The notes under the pieces: model-generated
Databases searched by the model: none
The model's input: only the letters and a program-made list of their open reading frames with translations
What the model was told of the DNA's origin: nothing
Made by a program: the position numbers and the translations under genes
Shown here: positions 1 to 6,628 of the stretch, in pieces
Layout: the number at the start of each line of letters is the position of its first letter
How positions within the stretch are numbered: the first letter of the stretch is position 1
From: Thermoplasmata archaeon
Lineage (GTDB): Archaea > Thermoplasmatota > E2 > UBA202 > JdFR-43
Direction: 5' to 3'
Assembly: GCA_021158865.1 (NCBI GenBank)
Contig: JAGGSX010000089.1
Span: 1 to 10,965, forward strand
Length of the DNA stretch: 10,965 nt

Positions 1-1
1 G

Positions 2-223
2 ATAGGATGGAATAGCCTTGGATGGTTTAAAGAAGAGCAAACAAATGCAAGCGATATATACAATAGCATATCAGGATGTAATATTATTTTAAAATGGAAT
101 AACAGCAGGGACGACTTTGATGTTTATGTTCCTGGAGCTCCTGACTTTGTTATTGAACAAGGCAGTGGATTCTTTGTTTCAGTGAGCCAGCAGAGCCAGT
201 GGCATGGCTTAATAGGATTTTAG
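2..223 (+). CDS. C-terminal end of a probable secreted/surface protein (partial)
   Basis: An open frame runs from the window edge to a TAG at 221-223, leaving 73 residues of a protein whose start lies outside. It begins IGWNSLGWFKEE and ends QWHGLIGF. It is rich in Trp, Gly, Asn and Ser and has no catalytic motif or membrane helix. The pattern (WN-x-LGW near the start, a central ILKWNN, then G-x-GFFV and a final W before the stop) resembles a small beta-rich module at the C-terminus of many archaeal exported proteins. That resemblance is from memory, and the function of the module is unknown to me. The stop lies 7 bp from the end of the convergent thioredoxin reductase gene, which supports this as a real gene end. 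Without the N-terminal part the enzyme or binding class cannot be named. Confidence 0.6.
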   Translation: MGWNSLGWFKEEQTNASDIYNSISGCNIILKWNNSRDDFDVYVPGAPDFVIEQGSGFFVSVSQQSQWHGLIGF

Positions 224-230
224 ATTTCCC

Positions 231-1157
231 TTATACAAAAGGATTTCTTTTCCCTATTATTTCCAATGATGCAAGAGCAGCTTTTGCTCCCTCGCCGCAC
301 GCCGTAACAATTTGACGAACACCACCAGTAATGTCTCCAGCTGCATAGATTCTCTTTATATTTGTCCTCTGCATTTCATCCACTTTTATATATCCTTTCT
401 CATCCAATTCAATTCCAATTTCCAGTACAAGTTTATTCTGTGGTTTTTCTCCAATTGAAACAAAAACTGCATCTGTTTCTAATATGCTTTCCTTTCCATC
501 TTTTACATTTTTCAATTTTATTGCCTTGACCATCTCATCCCCAATTATTTCTTCAACAATGCTATTCCATATAAATTTGATTCCTTTTTCTTTTGCCTCT
601 ATTTCAAGAGCTTTTTCTGCCCTCAATTGCTCTCTTCTGTGAACAAGGCTAACATTGCATCCAATGTCTTTCAAATAAATTGCTTCTGTAACTGCTGTAT
701 TTCCTCCTCCTATAACAGCAACCTTTTTTCCAACAAAAAAAGGACCATCACATGTTGCACAATAAGATACACCCAGTCCTTCAAATTTCTTCTCACCTTT
801 TACTCCTAACTTTTTATATTCTGTTCCAGTGCATAATATTACCGCTCCAACTTTATAACTTTTATTTGAAGTTATTACTTCAATACCATCATCCAAAATT
901 TTCAAATTCTTGACTTCTTCCAAAAATCGCATCTCTGCATATTGAGAAGCGTGCTCTTTCATTCTCTCCATTAATTCTGGACCCTTTATTCTCTTAAATC
1001 CGGGATAATTTTCTATATCAGGAGCCTCACTTGTAAGCCCTCCTCCCATTCCTTTATCAAATACAACAACATTTGCCCCGCTCCTGCCGCCATATATGGC
1101 AGCGCTGTAACCAGCTGCCCCCGCCCCCACAATGGCGATATCATAGTCATATTCCAT
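231..1157 (-). CDS. trxB: Thioredoxin reductase (NADPH, FAD flavoprotein)
   Basis: A complete 308-residue cytoplasmic flavoenzyme, the usual length for low-molecular-weight thioredoxin reductases. Visible motifs, in order: the FAD-binding GAGAAG at residues 11-16; the redox-active disulfide CATC at 133-136 followed by Asp137; the nucleotide-binding GGGNTA at 150-155; HRRE at 173-176 with Arg179, the basic pattern that usually selects NADPH through its 2'-phosphate; and the C-terminal FAD motif AAGD at 272-275. It should pass electrons from NAD(P)H through FAD to the CxxC pair and on to thioredoxin or a glutaredoxin-like partner. No partner gene is next to it. The start ATG has no Shine-Dalgarno; a TATA-like box about 23 bases upstream suggests a leaderless mRNA. 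It is convergent with the partial gene on its left and divergent from the C25 peptidase gene. True cofactor preference is not proven. Confidence 0.96.
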   Translation of the reverse strand: MEYDYDIAIVGAGAAGYSAAIYGGRSGANVVVFDKGMGGGLTSEAPDIENYPGFKRIKGPELMERMKEHASQYAEMRFLEEVKNLKILDDGIEVITSNKSYKVGAVILCTGTEYKKLGVKGEKKFEGLGVSYCATCDGPFFVGKKVAVIGGGNTAVTEAIYLKDIGCNVSLVHRREQLRAEKALEIEAKEKGIKFIWNSIVEEIIGDEMVKAIKLKNVKDGKESILETDAVFVSIGEKPQNKLVLEIGIELDEKGYIKVDEMQRTNIKRIYAAGDITGGVRQIVTACGEGAKAALASLEIIGKRNPFV

Positions 1158-1174
1158 ATCGGAGGATATAATTT

Positions 1175-1185
1175 CAATATTTAAG
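1175..1185 (-). promoter_or_regulatory. TATA-like box for trxB
   Basis: On the minus strand this reads CTTAAATATTG, centred about 23 bases upstream of the trxB ATG at 1157. That distance fits an archaeal TATA box driving a leaderless or nearly leaderless transcript. No ribosome-binding site lies between it and the start. Assigned by position and base composition only. Confidence 0.4.
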
Positions 1186-1221
1186 TTTTTAATTTGCCTT
1201 CTGCTATCGACTCATAAAAAA

Positions 1222-1229
1222 TTTATATG
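1222..1229 (+). promoter_or_regulatory. TATA box for the C25 peptidase gene
   Basis: TTTATATG, preceded by an A-run, is close to the archaeal TATA consensus. Its centre lies about 33 bases upstream of the ATG at 1259, predicting a transcript start near 1250 and a very short leader. It sits in the 101-bp divergent region shared with trxB. Confidence 0.5.
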
Positions 1230-1248
1230 CCTCTTTTATATTGATTTT

Positions 1249-1253
1249 GGTGA
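1249..1253 (+). promoter_or_regulatory. Ribosome-binding site that fixes the C25 peptidase start
   Basis: GGTGA matches the archaeal Shine-Dalgarno and ends 5 bases before the ATG at 1259. It overlaps the in-frame GTG at 1250, so that GTG and the TTG at 1241 are unlikely to be the start. Confidence 0.5.
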
Positions 1254-1258
1254 GAGAG

Positions 1259-3499
1259 ATGAAGTTGAATTTAATTTTTACAGCACTTGTGTTTTTTATA
1301 GTTATATCTGCAAGTTTTGGAATGCAAAATACAAAAGAGAATAATCCACCTTTTCAAATAGGAAGGAAAACCTATGATGCAGTCGTCGTTCCGTATGGAA
1401 AAATTTATTATATGGAAGGCAAGAAAATAAATCGTGACTATAAATTTTATCCATTGATAGCAACACCTATTGCAATATTTTATGAAGGAAAAGAAAAGCA
1501 TGTAAGCCCATTATTGGTGGAGAATAAAAGCAGTCCTTCTGATGCTGTGAAAAATTTTTTGGATAAATATGAGCCAAAGAATGTTTTTGAAGTTGAGGAA
1601 AAAGATGCCCATAATCTTTCAATTGAAGTGGCAAAAGAAGTGTGGAAAAAATCCGATGAAATTTTAGTTCTGCCGCATAACAATGAAGGATATGAACTTG
1701 GATTGATGGCAGTTCCAATAGCGAGTTACATGAATATACCCGTGATAATAGGAAATGCTGAAAATGCAATAAAGGAGCTGGAATGCAAAAATGCAATTTT
1801 GATTGGAAATGCTACGGCAGTCAATATATCTTTCATAAGATTGCAAAATAGGACTGCCATAAATGATTATTTGATAGATTTATGCAAAAATCTTGGAGGG
1901 GTTGACTACATTGCAATGGCAAATCCTTTAGATGTAATGCCGGTTATAATAAAATCTCCAGAAACCGTTATTGGGACAAAAGGAATTATACCATCAAAAT
2001 TTCAGGGATATACCAATCCTGTTGAATGCAATTTTTCGCTAAAAAATGGTTCATATATTATAAAATGCGAAGCAGATTTTCATCCATATAGATATTCTAA
2101 AATAACTAAAATTGCAATGGATGGCATTCATATTGGGTTTTATGGTCCAGAAGGAAAGAAAAGCATAAAGCCAGATGAAGGCTCATTATTTTATACAGAT
2201 TCAGCAGCGTATGACTATGGAAAGGCATATTTTGAAGTGGATGTTAATAACTTGCCTGGAGAATATACAGTTGCTTTATGGGGGTACGGCTATCTACCGA
2301 AGATATATAATCTCAAAATAATCATAGAAGAAATTGAAAAACCGGGTAGACCACAGTCTCCCTTCATTTCTTCTCTTGCTCCCTATCTTGCTTCTGCCAG
2401 AAATGGTATTGTTATTGCAGATAGTAAATTTGGTATGGCTTTAAATGATATATGGGGAATAACATATAGAGAGCAATCACATCCTGCAGGGCAGTATTCA
2501 TACATAGACCATAATGAAATTTATGAGAAAGCTGCAAAATCAGCCAATGAAACAAATGCTTATGCAAAAAAAATTTTGCTTGAAACACTTTCGCAAATGG
2601 ATGAAAAAGGTTGCTTGGATAAATATTTAGAAAAAACTCCATATCTTGGAATAATAGCAGACAATAACATGCTTCCAATGCATTATTACAAAGCAAAAAT
2701 GAGATATTGGTATGAATTGAATGGTCAACCAAGTGATAATGAAATTGCCGACATAAACAATGATACAATGCCAGACTTAGCAGTTGGAAGAGTAATTGGA
2801 TGGGATGCACAAGATGTTTCTGCATTAATAGCAAGAACCTTGTTTTATAATGAGATAGTAAATAAGCAATGGAAAAGTAATGCATATCTTGCTCAGGGCG
2901 GAGAGCCGATATTGGAACAACTAACAGATGATAACTTCAATTATTGCGAAAATAAGTTAAGAGAAGCTGGTTTCAATGTAAATAGGCTGGAAGATAAGGA
3001 TGCTTCTCCCTATATAGCAGAATATCTCCACCATTATGTATCTAACTCAAATATTATATTATCTCTTGCTCATGGCAGATATTATAGATATGAATATGCC
3101 AGCCAGCTCGGCACCCCCCTGCGCATGGCAACGCAATTCGCCGTATGCAATGTGAAAGATATGAAACTCAATCCATCAACAATGTTTGTTGATTCCTGCA
3201 TTGGAGGACTGACAGATGGTTATCCATTGCGTCTTTCTATTGTTGCGGCATTTCTTCATTCTGGATTTAATGATATATTTGCGCCTACAAGATGCCCGAA
3301 TCTGGGTTATAATGACCCTTATGCGACAACCATTATGAAGCTATGGGTGGATGAATTGCTAAAAAATAACAGCATTGGCATTGCATGCAGGAATGCAAAA
3401 AATGAATATATTGAAAGCCATCCAAATGATTATTATGCATGGGAGGATTTCGTCCATTACACAATATATGGAGACCCAGCTTTTAAACCATATCCTTAG
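1259..3499 (+). CDS. Secreted C25-family (gingipain-like) cysteine peptidase
   Basis: A 746-residue exported protein. The N-terminus is a signal peptide: Lys2, then a hydrophobic stretch at about residues 4-18, then small residues. About ten N-x-S/T sequons (such as residues 89, 119, 184, 189, 197, 258, 430 and 501) fit a glycosylated extracellular protein. Residues about 90-190 resemble a putative cell-wall-binding repeat 2 domain (a lone alpha/beta unit, weak match). Residues about 260-360 look like a beta-sandwich. Residues about 370-746 match peptidase family C25: DINNDTMPDLAVGR at 498-511, the catalytic His605 in LAHGR, the catalytic Cys647 in VDSCIGG, and a closing YGDPAF at 737-742. 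Family knowledge implies a clan CD cysteine endopeptidase; specificity cannot be read here. The start is ATG 1259 because of the GGTGA site; extending to TTG 1241 adds six residues before the signal peptide. There is no C-terminal membrane anchor or sorting domain. The 3' end overlaps the convergent nitrilase gene by 17 bp. Confidence 0.85.
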   Translation: MKLNLIFTALVFFIVISASFGMQNTKENNPPFQIGRKTYDAVVVPYGKIYYMEGKKINRDYKFYPLIATPIAIFYEGKEKHVSPLLVENKSSPSDAVKNFLDKYEPKNVFEVEEKDAHNLSIEVAKEVWKKSDEILVLPHNNEGYELGLMAVPIASYMNIPVIIGNAENAIKELECKNAILIGNATAVNISFIRLQNRTAINDYLIDLCKNLGGVDYIAMANPLDVMPVIIKSPETVIGTKGIIPSKFQGYTNPVECNFSLKNGSYIIKCEADFHPYRYSKITKIAMDGIHIGFYGPEGKKSIKPDEGSLFYTDSAAYDYGKAYFEVDVNNLPGEYTVALWGYGYLPKIYNLKIIIEEIEKPGRPQSPFISSLAPYLASARNGIVIADSKFGMALNDIWGITYREQSHPAGQYSYIDHNEIYEKAAKSANETNAYAKKILLETLSQMDEKGCLDKYLEKTPYLGIIADNNMLPMHYYKAKMRYWYELNGQPSDNEIADINNDTMPDLAVGRVIGWDAQDVSALIARTLFYNEIVNKQWKSNAYLAQGGEPILEQLTDDNFNYCENKLREAGFNVNRLEDKDASPYIAEYLHHYVSNSNIILSLAHGRYYRYEYASQLGTPLRMATQFAVCNVKDMKLNPSTMFVDSCIGGLTDGYPLRLSIVAAFLHSGFNDIFAPTRCPNLGYNDPYATTIMKLWVDELLKNNSIGIACRNAKNEYIESHPNDYYAWEDFVHYTIYGDPAFKPYP

Positions 3500-4496
3500 T
3501 TATCTCTACCGTCTCTTTCCCTTTGAAAATTGCCTTTATTTCATTACTTTGAATTAAGTTGATATTTTCGCAGCCTGTAGCCAATTTTATTCCAAATGCA
3601 ACATCATCATTCCCATAAACATCAATTTCGTTCCATATACCTTTTGCCTTTTCTCCTATCCTTAGTCCAATTTTGACGTCATCATTGAAAACGTCTTTTT
3701 TTCTTGCAACATTATATAAATCTAAAAATATGTTGGCAGATGTGTCTCTTAAAGTAGGACGCGCTATTCTTGCTTCTTTTAATAATGATAAGTCGATATC
3801 ATAAACAACATAATCTTCTTTGAAATATTCTGCCCTTGCAAGTAATTCTCCTTTTGGACCATAAATCTGGCTGCCTCCCCAGAAAATTAGATTTTCTTCC
3901 TCACCAACAATATTTGAATATACAATAAAAGATGTATTTTCTATTGCTCTTGCTGGAAGAACTTTTTCAAAATATTGGCGCGTGACAGAAGGGGATGCAG
4001 ATATGCATGCTATAATATCTGCTCCTTTTAATGTAAGGTTTTTCATGATTTCTGGGAAAAACAAATCATAACATATACACATACCAACTTTACCAAATTT
4101 TGTATTGAATACTGGTGCATCTTTTCCAGCCCCAAAATAAATTTTTTCTTCAAATGGGCCAAAATTTGCAAGATAATTCTTTTTGTATATCCCGAAGCCG
4201 GTCGGCATCGCAATTACAGCAGCATTATATATCACACCAGCTCTTTCTTCAAATGGCATTCCAAAGATTATATAAGCGTTTTTCTGCTTTGCAACCTCCA
4301 CCATTTCCTTTATTGAACCTCCATCCATACCTTCAGCAAGTTTATAAAATTCATCTTTGCACATGTATCCTGTCAAAGAAAGTTCACCAAAAACATACAT
4401 ATCTGCTTGTTCCTTCTCAATGAATTTAATCATTTTTTTGATGTTTCTTTTCTTGTTGCCAACTTTTGGCTCAATGTTTATTGCCGATATTTTCAT
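3483..4496 (-). CDS. Nitrilase-superfamily carbon-nitrogen hydrolase with C-terminal FmdE-like tail
   Basis: A 337-residue cytoplasmic protein. Residues 1 to about 265 form a carbon-nitrogen hydrolase domain with the full catalytic set: Glu38 in GELSLTGY, Lys106 in YKKNYL (with Glu116/Glu117 nearby) and nucleophile Cys142 in CICYD, followed by PE at 148-149 and the RAIEN helix at 183-187. Members hydrolyse amides, carbamoyl compounds or nitriles; the substrate is not determined. The last 70 or so residues exceed the usual 260-280. They resemble the core of formylmethanofuran dehydrogenase subunit E-like proteins: GLRIGEKA at 277-284, then NDDVAFGIKLATGC at 296-309, NL and KAIF, but without the GHxCPG motif. 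The gene is divergent from nadE across 37 bp; a role as an ammonia source for NadE is possible but unproven. Its start has no ribosome-binding site and a TATA-like box 26 bases upstream, so it is probably leaderless. Confidence 0.85.
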   Translation of the reverse strand: MKISAINIEPKVGNKKRNIKKMIKFIEKEQADMYVFGELSLTGYMCKDEFYKLAEGMDGGSIKEMVEVAKQKNAYIIFGMPFEERAGVIYNAAVIAMPTGFGIYKKNYLANFGPFEEKIYFGAGKDAPVFNTKFGKVGMCICYDLFFPEIMKNLTLKGADIIACISASPSVTRQYFEKVLPARAIENTSFIVYSNIVGEEENLIFWGGSQIYGPKGELLARAEYFKEDYVVYDIDLSLLKEARIARPTLRDTSANIFLDLYNVARKKDVFNDDVKIGLRIGEKAKGIWNEIDVYGNDDVAFGIKLATGCENINLIQSNEIKAIFKGKETVEITKDMV

Positions 4497-4501
4497 CGCA
4501 A

Positions 4502-4511
4502 GAAATAAATT
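4502..4511 (+). promoter_or_regulatory. TATA-like box for nadE
   Basis: GAAATAAATT is centred about 27 bases before the nadE ATG at 4534, the distance expected for a leaderless archaeal transcript. There is no Shine-Dalgarno before nadE. The site is almost back to back with the box serving the divergent nitrilase gene. Confidence 0.35.
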
Positions 4512-4517
4512 GAATTA

Positions 4518-4527
4518 CAATATAATC
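4518..4527 (-). promoter_or_regulatory. TATA-like box for the nitrilase gene
   Basis: On the minus strand this reads GATTATATTG, centred about 26 bases before the nitrilase ATG at 4496. It fits a leaderless transcript. The spacer to nadE is only 37 bp, so the two divergent promoters overlap physically. Confidence 0.4.
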
Positions 4528-4533
4528 TTTTGC

Positions 4534-5346
4534 ATGCTAAAAATAAATGAAGAAGAAGTTGTTACAGAAATAACCCAGTTTATAAAGGAATATGCTGAGA
4601 AAGCTGGAAAAAATAGGATTGTTATTGGCTTATCAGGAGGAATAGATTCTTCTCTCATAGCAAAACTTGCTTCAATATCAATCGGAAATGAAAATGTATT
4701 CACAATTTTTTTACCAGAAACGGCAACACCATTAAATGATTTTGAACATTCCCGCATGATTGCAAAAAATTTGAATGTAAGCTATGAAATTATTGATATA
4801 TCATCCATAATTCATTCTCTTGTAAGCCATGAAGAGGAAATTAATAGAATTGCTTTAGGAAACATAAAAGCAAGAATAAGAATGGTATATTTATATAAAT
4901 ATGCGAATAAAATAGACGCTCTGGTATGCGGAACATCAAATAAAACTGAATTGCTATTGGGATATTTCACAAAATATGGGGACGGCGGCTCCGACTTCAT
5001 GCCGATTGGCGATTTGTATAAAACACAGGTTTATCAAATTGCCAGATATTTGAAATTGCCTGAAGAGATAATAAATAAGCCCCCAACTGCTGGCTTATGG
5101 AAAGGACAGACTGATGAAAAAGAGCTTGGATTGTCCTATGAAAAGATTGATAAAATTTTATATGGAATAGAAACAAAAATGGAACTAAAAAAAATAGTTG
5201 ATTTTGCTGGCGTAGATATAAAAGAAGTTGAGAGGATATATGAAATGGTTAGGAAAAATGAGCATAAACGTCGCCTTCCACCAATCCCAAAGGTTGGATT
5301 CAAAACAGTTGGAATTGATTGGCGTTTTCCTCTACAGATGAAGTGA
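4534..5346 (+). CDS. nadE: NAD synthetase, ammonia-dependent type
   Basis: A complete 270-residue cytoplasmic enzyme that amidates nicotinic acid adenine dinucleotide to NAD using ATP, the last step of NAD synthesis. The ATP-pyrophosphatase loop SGGIDSS is at residues 34-40. The conserved GTSNKTELLLGYFTKYGDGG begins at residue 133, the following PIGDLYKTQV at 157-166, and PPTAGLW..GQTDE..LG at 183-199. Length and the lack of a fused glutaminase domain mark the NH3-dependent form typical of archaea. The frame is open upstream to 4357, but the family N-terminus fits ATG 4534, and the upstream part lies inside the nitrilase gene on the other strand. The start appears leaderless. It ends 6 bp from the convergent propeller gene. 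The neighbouring nitrilase has the same fold as the glutaminase domain of long NadE proteins. Confidence 0.95.
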   Translation: MLKINEEEVVTEITQFIKEYAEKAGKNRIVIGLSGGIDSSLIAKLASISIGNENVFTIFLPETATPLNDFEHSRMIAKNLNVSYEIIDISSIIHSLVSHEEEINRIALGNIKARIRMVYLYKYANKIDALVCGTSNKTELLLGYFTKYGDGGSDFMPIGDLYKTQVYQIARYLKLPEEIINKPPTAGLWKGQTDEKELGLSYEKIDKILYGIETKMELKKIVDFAGVDIKEVERIYEMVRKNEHKRRLPPIPKVGFKTVGIDWRFPLQMK

Positions 5347-5352
5347 TAAGGT

Positions 5353-6591
5353 TTATTCTACATATTTGAATATCCATTCTTTATAATCTTCATTATCGCT
5401 TGTCCAGACATTGGCTGCATTTATCTCATTTTTGCCATCATTATCCATGTCGCCAATACATGTTACAGCAAGGCAGCCATGAGTGGAATTTATTGTATAT
5501 TCCTCTTCATAATCACTTCCATTCCACTGCAATATATGAATAATATTTGTTCCTACTGCTACTTCTGGCATTGCATCATCATCAACATTTCCAACATCTA
5601 TTGCTTCTATTGTTTCATCTTCATTTTCCCATGTTTTATCGTATATTTTTTTATAGCTGCTTCCATTCCACTCATATATGCACAATCTTGGCCATCCAAA
5701 AGTAACATGTATCTCATTTATTCCATCATTGTTGCTATCTTTTGCAACACATCCAAAAACTTGATATGGGAAATGGTCAATCAATTTTGAATCAAATTTA
5801 TTCCCATTCCATTTTAGAACATATAAATCTCTCCCATTGCCAACAATAACTTCATTCTTGCCATCGTTATCAACATCACCTATCCATGGAAAATATATTG
5901 ATTTATCTCCCCATTCTCCTTCCTTTAAAAATTCCTTTCCATTCCATTTGAGCATGATTAATGATGCCTCATTTTCATATCCACCAGTAATAATAACTTC
6001 ATTTTTTCCATCATTGTCTACATCACCAATTACGCAATCAAGGGTTGTTCCCCATTCATTTTTATTGGCAATTATATAACGAGCCATAAGTTTGTAATTT
6101 TTTCCATCCCATTTAAATGCAGAGAAATGACGACCCCATGCTACACCAATTTCATTTTTTCCATCATTGTCCAAATCACCGATAGCAAAACCTGTGGCTG
6201 AGCCAAATGGCTGTGGGAAATTAATCCATTGCTTTCCTATTTTTATCCAGAGACCATATCCAATTCCAAAAACTGGATCCATTAATTTAGCCTGCTCGAT
6301 ATATGTATTGCCGTTCCATCTCATTACACGCAGAAAAGGATCTCTCCCTCCTATAAGCAATTCATTTTTTCCGTTGTTATCAGCATCGCCAATTGGCTGC
6401 GGGCCTTCATAACGGGCTGACCACCATCCCAATTTTCCATAACTATGTTCCCATTGAATTATAAAATATCCTTTTGTAACTGTATCATAATTTTTCTCAA
6501 TTTTTTCATTTGTTTCATTTATTCTTCCACGATAAAGTGGCAATATTTCTATCATCATAAAAGTTATCAAGATAACAGCAATTTTTTTCAT
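5353..6591 (-). CDS. Secreted FG-GAP/VCBS-type seven-bladed beta-propeller protein
   Basis: A 412-residue protein with an N-terminal signal peptide (KK, then a hydrophobic stretch at residues 4-20) and no other membrane segment. Seven repeats carry the calcium-loop pattern GDxDxDGKNE, starting near residues 67, 137, 188, 237, 283, 333 and 379. Most are followed about 20 residues later by a W(N/D)GxxY/F strand (residues 91, 160, 215, 260, 307 and 355). Seven units of about 50 residues imply a seven-bladed propeller with bound calcium. Repeat six is degenerate (GNVDDDAMPE), and the step from repeat one to two is longer, at 70 residues. No catalytic motif is visible; such proteins are usually binding or scaffold domains outside the cell, so the ligand is unknown. 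It lies 37 bp downstream of rpoD on the same strand but has a TATA-like box of its own. A GTG or internal start is unlikely because this ATG gives the signal peptide. Confidence 0.85.
   Translation of the reverse strand: MKKIAVILITFMMIEILPLYRGRINETNEKIEKNYDTVTKGYFIIQWEHSYGKLGWWSARYEGPQPIGDADNNGKNELLIGGRDPFLRVMRWNGNTYIEQAKLMDPVFGIGYGLWIKIGKQWINFPQPFGSATGFAIGDLDNDGKNEIGVAWGRHFSAFKWDGKNYKLMARYIIANKNEWGTTLDCVIGDVDNDGKNEVIITGGYENEASLIMLKWNGKEFLKEGEWGDKSIYFPWIGDVDNDGKNEVIVGNGRDLYVLKWNGNKFDSKLIDHFPYQVFGCVAKDSNNDGINEIHVTFGWPRLCIYEWNGSSYKKIYDKTWENEDETIEAIDVGNVDDDAMPEVAVGTNIIHILQWNGSDYEEEYTINSTHGCLAVTCIGDMDNDGKNEINAANVWTSDNEDYKEWIFKYVE
5413..6393 (-). repeat. Seven calcium-loop repeats within the propeller gene
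   Basis: Diverged coding repeats of about 45 bases lie at 6349-6393, 6139-6183, 5986-6030, 5839-5883, 5701-5745, 5551-5595 and 5413-5457. Each encodes IGDxDxDGKNEhxxx or a variant. DNA similarity is highest among copies two, three, four and seven, which share a DNDGKNE core. Spacing is about 46-51 codons except between copies one and two, where it is 70. Confidence 0.85.
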
Positions 6592-6610
6592 GATATAAAT
6601 ACAAAATAGA

Positions 6611-6620
6611 AAATATATAA
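6611..6620 (-). promoter_or_regulatory. TATA-like box for the propeller gene
   Basis: On the minus strand this reads TTATATATTT, centred about 24 bases before the ATG at 6591 and just after the rpoD stop. It could let the propeller gene be transcribed apart from the rpoD operon. The T-rich run after it on the same strand could also serve as an archaeal oligo-T termination region for rpoD. Both readings rest on composition and spacing only. Confidence 0.4.
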
Positions 6621-6628
6621 TTTTTGTT

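Noticed and set aside
1158..1258. Possible small RNA or riboswitch in the trxB/peptidase divergent spacer
   Set aside because: The 101 bp are accounted for by two TATA-like boxes and a ribosome-binding site; no convincing stem structure was seen.
2412..2885. 157-residue open frame antisense to the C25 peptidase
   Set aside because: Low-complexity Leu/His/Phe-rich translation with no family features, entirely within a well-supported gene on the other strand.
4357..4533. Upstream extension of the nadE frame by 59 codons
   Set aside because: It lies antisense to the conserved N-terminal part of the nitrilase gene, has no NadE family character, and the family N-terminus fits ATG 4534.
5413..6393. 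Regular repeats read as a CRISPR array or tandem DNA repeat
   Set aside because: The units are diverged, in frame and encode calcium-loop motifs of a propeller; there are no identical repeats or unique spacers.
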